From the NCBI RefSeq assembly GCF_000717655.1, contig NZ_JNZY01000009.1:62001-126000 (forward strand): DNA of 64,000 nt, written 5' to 3'. Made by a program: the position numbers and the translations under genes. This document shows, one piece after another, positions 55,884-64,000 of this stretch; position 1 is the stretch's first letter, and each line of letters begins with the position of its first letter. The notes under the pieces were generated by a model that saw only the letters and a program-made list of their open reading frames with translations, did no database searches and had not been told where the DNA came from. The stretch is from Streptomyces katrae (GTDB lineage Bacteria; Actinomycetota; Actinomycetes; Streptomycetales; Streptomycetaceae).

Positions 55884-57874
55884 ATGATCGGTCGCATTCC
55901 CGTGCTGGACGTCCGCCCCGCCGTCGACTGCGGTGCCAGACCCGCCAAGGCGGTCGTGGACGAGGTCTTCGAGATCTCCGCCACCGTGTTCCGCGAGGGC
56001 CACGACGCCGTCGCCGCCCATGTCGTACTCCGCGACCCGAGCGGGCGGCTGCGGCCCCCCGTGCCGATGCGCGAGCTGGCGCCCGGCACCGACCGGTGGG
56101 GAGCACGGGTCTCCGCCGAGGTCGAGGGGAGGTGGACGTACACCGTCGAGGCCTGGAGCGACCCCATCGGCACCTGGCAGGCCCACGCCGCCATCAAGAT
56201 CCCCGCGGGGATCGACACCGGGCTGACGCTGCTCGAGGGCGCCGAGCTCTACGAGCGGGCCGGCTCCAGGATCCCCAAGAAGGACGGGCGCGAGCACGTG
56301 CTGGCCGCCGCGGACGCGATGCGCGACGAGGACCGCGCGGTGTCGCTGCGCTACTCCGCCGCCCTCGCGCCCCCGGTGCAGGCGGCCCTCGCCCGGCGCC
56401 CGTACCGGGAGCTGGTCTCCGCCTCCAAGGCCCTGCCGCTGGTCGTGGAGCGCAAGCGGGCCCTCTTCGGCTCCTGGTACGAGATGTTCCCGCGCTCCGA
56501 GGGGGCCGTCGTCGAGCCGGGCGAGCAGCCCGTGAGCGGCACGTTCAGCAGCGCCGCCGACCGGCTGCCGGCCATCGCCGCGATGGGCTTCGACGTGGTG
56601 TACCTGCCACCGATCCACCCCATTGGGAGTACGTACCGCAAGGGGCCGAACAACACCCTTTCGGCTGGAAGTTGGGACCCCGGTGTGCCGTGGGCCATCG
56701 GCTCCACCGAGGGCGGCCACGACGCGGTCCACCCCGAGCTCGGCACGATCGAGGACTTCGACGCCTTCGTCGCCCGCGCCCGCGAGCTGCGCATGGAGAT
56801 CGCGCTCGACTTCGCACTCCAGTGCTCCCCGGACCACCCGTGGGTGGAGAAGCACCCCGAGTGGTTCCGCCACCGGGCCGACGGGACGATCGCGTACGCG
56901 GAGAACCCGCCGAAGAAGTACCAGGACATCTACCCGATCCACTTCGACACCGACATGGCCGGGATCGTCGAGGAGACGGTCCGGATCCTGCGGTACTGGA
57001 TGGACCACGGCGTCCGCATCTTCCGGGTGGACAATCCGCACACGAAGCCGGTCGTCTTCTGGCAGAAGGTGATCGCGGACATCAACAAGTCCGACCCGGA
57101 CGTGATCTTCCTGGCGGAGGCCTTCACCCGGCCCGCCATGATGCGCGCGCTCGCCGCGATCGGCTTCCAGCAGTCGTACACGTACTTCACCTGGCGCAAC
57201 ACCAAGGCCGAGCTGACCGAGTACCTGACCGAGCTCGCGGACACCCGCTCCGCCGCCGTCATGCGGCCGAATTTCTTCGTCAACACGCCCGACATCCTGC
57301 ACGAGTACCTCCAGCACGGCGGCCGTCCGGCCTTCGAGGTGCGCGCCGTCCTGGCCGCCACCCTCTCCCCCACCTGGGGCGTCTACGCCGGCTACGAGCT
57401 GTGCGAGAACACCCCGGTCCGGGAGGGCAGCGAGGAGTACCTGAACTCCGAGAAGTACGAGTTCCGGCCGCGCGACTGGGCGGCCGCGGACCGCGAGGGC
57501 CGCACCATCGCCCCGCTGATCACCGCCCTCAACCGGATGCGCCGCCGCAACCCGGCACTCCAGCAGCTGCGCGACATCCATTTCCACACGACCGACAACG
57601 ACCAGGTGATCGCCTATTCGAAGCATGCCGGCGCCAATTCCGTACTGGTGGTCGTCAACCTCGATCCGCACCACACCCAGGAGGCGACAGTCTCGTTGGA
57701 CATGCCGGTACTCGGCCTCGACTGGCACGGGTCCCTCGCGGTGCGCGACGAGCTCACCGGCGAGACCTACCACTGGGGCAGGGCCAACTACGTGCGCCTG
57801 GAACCGGGCCGCACGCCCGCGCACGTACTGGCGGCCCTGCGACCGTCCCCGCCCACCGGAGGGTCACCCACCAC

Positions 57875-57878
<4 letters not shown>
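55884..57878 (+). CDS. glgE: Maltose-1-phosphate:glucan maltosyltransferase GlgE
   Basis: GH13_3 transferase, 664 residues, which adds maltosyl units from alpha-maltose 1-phosphate to alpha-1,4-glucan. N-terminal beta domains precede the barrel with nucleophile Asp383 in RVDNPHTKP and acid/base Glu412 in FLAEAFTRP (29 residues apart, as in characterised GlgE). [18 protein letters not shown] and [14 protein letters not shown] are family signatures. ATG 55884 follows AGGTGAG. Overlaps treS by ATGA. Known in S. coelicolor as a pep1-type gene. Confidence 0.97.
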
Positions 57879-59569
<1,691 letters not shown>

Positions 59570-59722
59570 CCGCCGAGTACGGGGTGGGCGGCGCGAATGG
59601 GTCAATCGCCCGCCCCTGTACGGATCATCCTGACCCGACACTCGTACACCACCGGAGAAGCACTGACGCCATCCGGGACACTCTCCGCATTCTGTGACGG
59701 CCCGGGGAAAGGACGCGACGCC

Positions 59723-61246
59723 ATGTCGGAGGCTGCATCCGCCGGGACGACGAGCACGACCGGACTCAGTCCGCTGGAGCCGATGCTGCGGGACTGGCTG
59801 CCGGTCCAGCGCTGGTTCGCCGGCAAGGGCCGGCGCATCGGCCGGCTCCGGATGATCTCGGCGGCCGATCTGCTGCCGCCGGGGTCCTCCCCCCGGCTGG
59901 TCCACCTGCTCCTCGACGTCGACGGCGACTGCTACCAACTGCTGCTCGGCGTCCGCCCCGCGCTGCCGCCGGCCCTGGCGCCCGCCCTGATCGGGCGCGC
60001 CGAGCAGGGCCCGTACGCCGGCCAGTACGTGTACGAGGGTCTGGGTGACCCGCGGCTGGCGGCCCTGCTGCTGGAACGATTGCGCGCACCCGGCACCCTC
60101 GGCCCTCTGCGGTTCGACCGCGACCCGATGGCGCTGATCCCGGCGGCGCTCACCCCCCGGCCTCTGTCCGGGGAACAGACCAACTCCTCGCTCATCTACG
60201 GGGATTCACACATCCTGAAGGTGTTCCGCCGGGTCGGCCCGGGGGTCAATCCGGACCTGGAGCTGCCCCGGGCGCTGGCCGCCGCCGGATGCGCCCGCGT
60301 GCCCGCGCCGGTCGCCTGGTACGAGGCCGAGCTGCCCGGCGCGGAGCCGCTGACCCTGGGCGTGCTCCAGCCCTATCTGCGCGGCTCCGACGACGGCTGG
60401 CAGCTCGCGCTGCGCCGGCTCGGCGCCGGGGCCGACTTCACCGCCGAGGCGCATGCGCTGGGCCGGGCCACCGCCGAGGTGCACAGTGCGCTGGCCGCCG
60501 CCCTGCCCACGGTCGCGCTGGGCCCGGAGCAGACCGCCCGGCTCGCCTCCGGGATGACGGCCCGGCTGGCGGCAACCGCCCGCGAGGTGCCCGCGCTGCG
60601 GCCCTACGAGGCCGGGCTGCGCGGGGCGTTCGACGCGCTGGCCGCCTCCCGCGGGGCCGGGGTGCCCGCCCAGCGGATCCACGGGGACCTGCACCTGGGC
60701 CAGACGCTGCGGACCGCCGACGGCAGCTGGGCGCTGATCGACTTCGAGGGCGAGCCGGCCCGGCCGCTGGCCGACCGCCGCCGCCCCGAACCCGCCGTGC
60801 GCGACATCGCCGGGATACTGCGCTCGTTCGACTACGCGGCCCGCTCCCACCGCCCCTTCGCCCCCGCCTGGGCGGACGCATGCCGGGCCGCCTTCTGCGA
60901 GGGCTACGCCCGCACCACCGGCCGCGACCCGCGCGAGGACCCCGTACTGCTGCGCGCTTACGAGACCGACAAGGCGGTGTACGAAGCGCGTTACGAGTCC
61001 CGCCACCGCCCCGACTGGCTGCACGTCCCCATGGCCGCGATCCGGCGGCTCGCCTCCGGCGCGGAGCGGGGATTCGGCCGGGCGCTGCCGGGCCCGGGGT
61101 CCACAGCCCGCCCGGGGCAGTCCCACCGGCCCGGCCCCGGCGCCGCCGCGGGCCCCGGCCCGGGCGCCGGGCCCGGCCCCGGCGAAGGCTTCTCCTCGCT
61201 CTCCCCCCACCCCCGCCCGCAGCCGCCTAGGAGGCCGCACACGTGA
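59723..61246 (+). CDS. mak: Maltokinase (Pep2/Mak)
   Basis: Aminoglycoside-phosphotransferase-fold kinase, 507 residues, forming maltose 1-phosphate from maltose and ATP. N-terminal cap with [14 protein letters not shown] (about 28-41), catalytic HGDLHLGQ (His320, Asp322) and metal-binding [11 protein letters not shown] (Asp340). The last 70 residues are a Gly/Pro-rich tail with no counterpart in the core fold. ATG 59723 has AAAGGA nine bases upstream. Overlaps glgB by GTGA. Confidence 0.95.
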   Translation: MSEAASAGTTSTTGLSPLEPMLRDWLPVQRWFAGKGRRIGRLRMISAADLLPPGSSPRLVHLLLDVDGDCYQLLLGVRPALPPALAPALIGRAEQGPYAGQYVYEGLGDPRLAALLLERLRAPGTLGPLRFDRDPMALIPAALTPRPLSGEQTNSSLIYGDSHILKVFRRVGPGVNPDLELPRALAAAGCARVPAPVAWYEAELPGAEPLTLGVLQPYLRGSDDGWQLALRRLGAGADFTAEAHALGRATAEVHSALAAALPTVALGPEQTARLASGMTARLAATAREVPALRPYEAGLRGAFDALAASRGAGVPAQRIHGDLHLGQTLRTADGSWALIDFEGEPARPLADRRRPEPAVRDIAGILRSFDYAARSHRPFAPAWADACRAAFCEGYARTTGRDPREDPVLLRAYETDKAVYEARYESRHRPDWLHVPMAAIRRLASGAERGFGRALPGPGSTARPGQSHRPGPGAAAGPGPGAGPGPGEGFSSLSPHPRPQPPRRPHT

Positions 61247-63570
61247 GCCCCGCCCGTCAGTCACCGTCCACCACCCCGCCGTCCGCGGCCCCGGCCAAGG
61301 CTCCTGCTCCGGCCGCCGCCCAGGACCGCGGAGCACCGGCCGCGGCCGCGCCGCGCAAGGCCCAGACACCGCGCGCCCGGCGGGCTCCCGCGCACGGGGT
61401 GCGGCCGGCGCCCCCGCTCGGCGCCGAGGAACGGGCCCGGCTGCTGGAGGGCCGCCACCACGACCCGCACGGGGTGCTGGGCGCCCGGACCCGGCGGGAC
61501 GGAGTGGTCTTCCGCATGCTGCGCCCGTACGCCAAGTCGGTCACGGTCGTCGCCAAGGGGCTGCGGGCCCAGCTCCTCGACGACGGCGACGGGCTGTTCT
61601 CGGGGCTGCTGCCGCTGACCGGCGTGCCGGACTACCGGCTGCTGGTCACGTACGACGGCGACGAGCTCGAGGTGCACGACCCGTACCGGTTCCTGCCCGC
61701 GGTCGGCGAGCTGGACCTGCACCTGATCGGCGAGGGACGGCACGAGGAGCTGTGGACGGCGCTCGGGGCCCGCCCGATGGAGCACCAGGGCGTGGCCGGC
61801 ACCCGGTTCACGGTGTGGGCGCCGAACGCCCAGGGGGTGCGGGTCACCGGGGACTTCTCGTACTGGGACCCGGTCGCCTACCCGATGCGCTCGCTGGGCG
61901 CCTCCGGGGTGTGGGAGCTGTTCCTGCCGGGAGTGGGCGAGGGCACGCTCTACAAGTACGACATCACCCGCCCGGACGGCAGCCACACCCTGCGCGCCGA
62001 CCCGATGGCCCGGCACACGGAGGTCCCGCCGGCCACCGCCTCGGTGGTGACCGCGTCCCGGTACGAGTGGCAGGACGCGGAGTGGATGGCGCGGCGCGGC
62101 GCCCGCCCCACGCACCAGGCACCGTTCTCGGTGTACGAGCTGCACCTGGCGTCCTGGCGGCCGGGACTCTCGTACCGGCAGCTGGCCGAGCAGCTCCCGC
62201 CGTACGTGCAGGAGCTCGGCTTCACGCACGTGGAGTTCATGCCGGTCGCCGAGCACCCCTTCGGCGGCTCGTGGGGCTACCAGGTGACCGGGTTCTACGC
62301 GCCGACGTCGAGAATGGGCAGCCCGGACGATTTCCGGATGCTGGTGGACGCGCTGCACCGGGCGGGGATCGGAGTGATCGTCGACTGGGTGCCCGCGCAC
62401 TTCCCGCGCGACGACTGGGCGCTCGCGGAGTTCGACGGGCGGCCGCTGTACGAACACCACGACCCGCGGCGGGCCGCGCACCCGGACTGGGGGACGCTGG
62501 AGTTCGACTACGGCCGCAAGGAGGTCCGCAACTTCCTCGTCGCCAACGCCGTGTACTGGTGCCAGGAGTTCCACGTGGACGGGCTGCGGGTGGACGCGGT
62601 GGCCTCGATGCTCTACCTGGACTACTCGCGGGGCGAAGGCGAGTGGGCGCCGAACGAGCACGGCGGGCGGGAGAACTGGGACGCGGTGGCGCTGCTCCAG
62701 GAGATGAACGCGACGGTGTACCGGCGCTGTCCGGGCGTGGTGACGATCGCCGAGGAGTCCACGGCCTGGGAGGGCGTGACCCGGCCGACGGACGCGGGCG
62801 GGCTCGGCTTCGGGCTGAAGTGGAACATGGGCTGGATGCACGACACCCTGCGGTACGCGACGAAGGATCCGGTGCACCGCAAGTACCACCACCATGACAT
62901 GACGTTCGGGATGATCTACGCGTACAGCGAGAACTACGTGCTGCCGATCTCGCACGACGAGGTGGTGCACGGCAAGGGCTCGCTGGTGTCGAAGATCCCC
63001 GGGGACTGGTGGCAGCAGCGGGCCATACACCGCGCGTACCTGGGCTTCATGTGGGCCCACCCCGGCAAGCAACTGCTGTTCATGGGGCAGGAGTTCGCCC
63101 AGGGCTCGGAGTGGTCGGAGTCGCACGGGCCGGACTGGTGGCTGCTGGACTCCTCGTACTCGGCGGCCGGCGACCACCGGGGCGTACGCGACCTCGTGCG
63201 CGACCTGAACCACACGTACGCGGCGGCGCCCGCGCTGTGGGAGCAGGACACGGTGCCGGAGGGCTTCGCCTGGGTGGAAGCGGACGCGGCGGAGGACAAC
63301 GTCTTCGCGTTCCTGCGCTACGCGCAGGACGGCTCGCCGCTGCTGTGCGTGTCGAACTTCTCGCCGGTGGTGCGGCACGGCTACCGGATCGGCGTCCCGG
63401 AGGAGGTGCCGTGGTGGCGGGAGGTCCTGAACACGGACCTGGAGCAGTACGGCGGCAGCGGCGTGCGCCATCTGCAGCCCCTGCGGCCCGAGCCCGTGCC
63501 CGCGCAGGGCCGTCCGGCGAGCCTGCGCATGACCCTCCCGCCCCTGGCGACGGTCTGGCTCAGGCCGTGA
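61243..63570 (+). CDS. glgB: 1,4-alpha-glucan branching enzyme
   Basis: GH13_9 branching enzyme, 775 residues. A Pro/Ala-rich N-terminal arm (about 1-60) precedes two CBM48-like domains (about 65-265), then the barrel with [14 protein letters not shown], nucleophile Asp451 in [21 protein letters not shown] segment, acid/base Glu504 in TIAEESTAW, and [18 protein letters not shown] 61243 overlaps the maltokinase stop. Last gene of the operon; its 3-prime end runs 11 bases into the convergent thioredoxin gene. Confidence 0.97.
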   Translation: MSPARQSPSTTPPSAAPAKAPAPAAAQDRGAPAAAAPRKAQTPRARRAPAHGVRPAPPLGAEERARLLEGRHHDPHGVLGARTRRDGVVFRMLRPYAKSVTVVAKGLRAQLLDDGDGLFSGLLPLTGVPDYRLLVTYDGDELEVHDPYRFLPAVGELDLHLIGEGRHEELWTALGARPMEHQGVAGTRFTVWAPNAQGVRVTGDFSYWDPVAYPMRSLGASGVWELFLPGVGEGTLYKYDITRPDGSHTLRADPMARHTEVPPATASVVTASRYEWQDAEWMARRGARPTHQAPFSVYELHLASWRPGLSYRQLAEQLPPYVQELGFTHVEFMPVAEHPFGGSWGYQVTGFYAPTSRMGSPDDFRMLVDALHRAGIGVIVDWVPAHFPRDDWALAEFDGRPLYEHHDPRRAAHPDWGTLEFDYGRKEVRNFLVANAVYWCQEFHVDGLRVDAVASMLYLDYSRGEGEWAPNEHGGRENWDAVALLQEMNATVYRRCPGVVTIAEESTAWEGVTRPTDAGGLGFGLKWNMGWMHDTLRYATKDPVHRKYHHHDMTFGMIYAYSENYVLPISHDEVVHGKGSLVSKIPGDWWQQRAIHRAYLGFMWAHPGKQLLFMGQEFAQGSEWSESHGPDWWLLDSSYSAAGDHRGVRDLVRDLNHTYAAAPALWEQDTVPEGFAWVEADAAEDNVFAFLRYAQDGSPLLCVSNFSPVVRHGYRIGVPEEVPWWREVLNTDLEQYGGSGVRHLQPLRPEPVPAQGRPASLRMTLPPLATVWLRP

Positions 63571-63916
63571 CGCCGCTGACCCCGGTGACCTCCTCGAGCT
63601 CCTGAAGCAGCTTGCGCTTGGCCCGGGCGCCGACCATCTGCTTGACGGGCTCGCCGTCACGGAAGACGAGCAGGGTCGGCATGGACAGCACCCCGTACCG
63701 GACGACGGTGGCGGGGTTGCCGTCCGCGTCGATCTGCACGACCTTGAGGCGGCCGGCCTGCTCGGTTGCGACGGCGGACAGCACGGGCGCGAGCTGCCGG
63801 CAGGGCCCGCACCAGTCCGCGGTGAACTCCACGAGGACGGGCCGGCCCCGCTCGCCGAGCACCTCCGCCTCGAAGTCCAGGTCGGTCACTTCGGCGACAC
63901 CCTTGGCGTGGATCAT
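63560..63916 (-). CDS. Thioredoxin
   Basis: A 118-residue thioredoxin with WCGPC at residues 35-39 and the cis-Pro segment [11 protein letters not shown]. Canonical length and fold; reduces protein disulfides in the cytoplasm. ATG 63916 has GGGAAG close upstream; seven codons further up the frame is poor. Its last codons overlap the end of glgB by 11 bases on the opposite strand. Confidence 0.93.
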   Translation of the reverse strand: MIHAKGVAEVTDLDFEAEVLGERGRPVLVEFTADWCGPCRQLAPVLSAVATEQAGRLKVVQIDADGNPATVVRYGVLSMPTLLVFRDGEPVKQMVGARAKRKLLQELEEVTGVSGVTA

Positions 63917-63933
63917 CTCTTCCCTTCCCCTTC

Positions 63934-64000
63934 TCACGGTCCGGTCATTTCACAGCGCGGCGATGCCGCCTCGCCGGCGGCCTCCTCGGCGGCGGTGAGC
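63934..64000 (-). CDS. C-terminal fragment of an upstream gene
   Basis: A frame open from the window edge, ending TGA at 63934-63936 as an Ala/Glu-rich tail (EEAAGEAASP). It lies 17 bp upstream of thioredoxin on the same strand, so it could be its operon partner. Too short to identify; the alternative frame stops at 63950 or so, and either may be real. Confidence 0.35.
   Translation of the reverse strand, partial: LTAAEEAAGEAASPRCEMTGP

Noticed and set aside
55488..57824. A 778-codon leftward frame opposite glgE and its leader.
   Set aside because: GlgE with its active-site residues is on the other strand, and this frame has no recognisable start or fold.
56096..57874. Apparent fusion of a 593-residue extension to TreS.
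   Set aside because: The extension is glgE out of frame; TreS starts at 57875.

Overview
The window is high-GC actinobacterial chromosome and almost certainly Streptomyces. Evidence: about 72% GC with G/C at nearly every third position, many GTG starts, only two TTA leucine codons noticed in real genes, an SsgA-like protein, a 70-residue EF-hand protein, and a glgE-treS-maltokinase-glgB operon. From memory, the gene order resembles the S. coelicolor SCO5440-SCO5480 region in reverse; I could not align it. I saw no tRNA, rRNA, insertion sequence, prophage or CRISPR array, so this reads as conserved core chromosome with a surface-polysaccharide section in the middle.

Layout. 0-4 kb: leftward oligopeptide ABC importer operon (DppC-like permease, binding lipoprotein, DppB-like permease, start of a probable ATPase gene). 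4.5-6.8 kb: two leftward SseB-like proteins and a P-loop ATPase. 7.0-11.8 kb: rightward tandem glycine riboswitch, gcvT, gcvH, glyA, then sdaA; together these cleave glycine, interconvert glycine and serine, and deaminate serine. 12.1-14.1 kb: SsgA-like protein, secreted AMIN-like protein, flavodoxin-fold reductase. 14.2-17.0 kb: cobalamin riboswitch and the cobalt ECF transporter cbiMNQO. 17.4-22.3 kb: PadR regulator, EF-hand protein, a deacetylase-like lipoprotein coupled to a beta-propeller lipoprotein, an anti-sigma-type ATPase and an enoyl-CoA hydratase. 22.4-25.0 kb: two paralogous L,D-transpeptidase lipoproteins. 25.2-29.3 kb: glgX, then a divergent MarR/MFS pair sharing a palindromic operator.

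29.4-46.2 kb is a scattered but coherent surface-glycan section. It holds a CDP-alcohol phosphotransferase and a TagD-like cytidylyltransferase, two GT4 glycosyltransferases, a Wzz-like protein with a degenerate kinase domain, a Wzx-like flippase, a Wzy-like polymerase, an acyltransferase, gmd and fcl (GDP-L-fucose from GDP-mannose), a polyprenyl-phosphate sugar transferase that could prime synthesis, and a large secreted LamG-type protein. 46.6-52.5 kb: secreted M4 metalloprotease, a secreted protein with a His/Glu hexapeptide repeat, and an exporter divergent from a double-AsnC regulator.

52.5-63.6 kb is the GlgE pathway. GlgP (leftward) releases glucose 1-phosphate from glucan. Rightward, TreS makes trehalose from maltose, maltokinase makes maltose 1-phosphate, GlgE extends alpha-1,4-glucan with it, and GlgB adds branches; GlgX, 30 kb away, removes branches. 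The window ends with a thioredoxin gene whose tail overlaps glgB.

Most genes are ordinary. The points most worth following are the two TTA codons (glgX and the anti-sigma-type ATPase), the EPS gene set joined to a CDP-alcohol module, the Glu/His repeat protein, and several clear palindromic operators and intercistronic hairpins.
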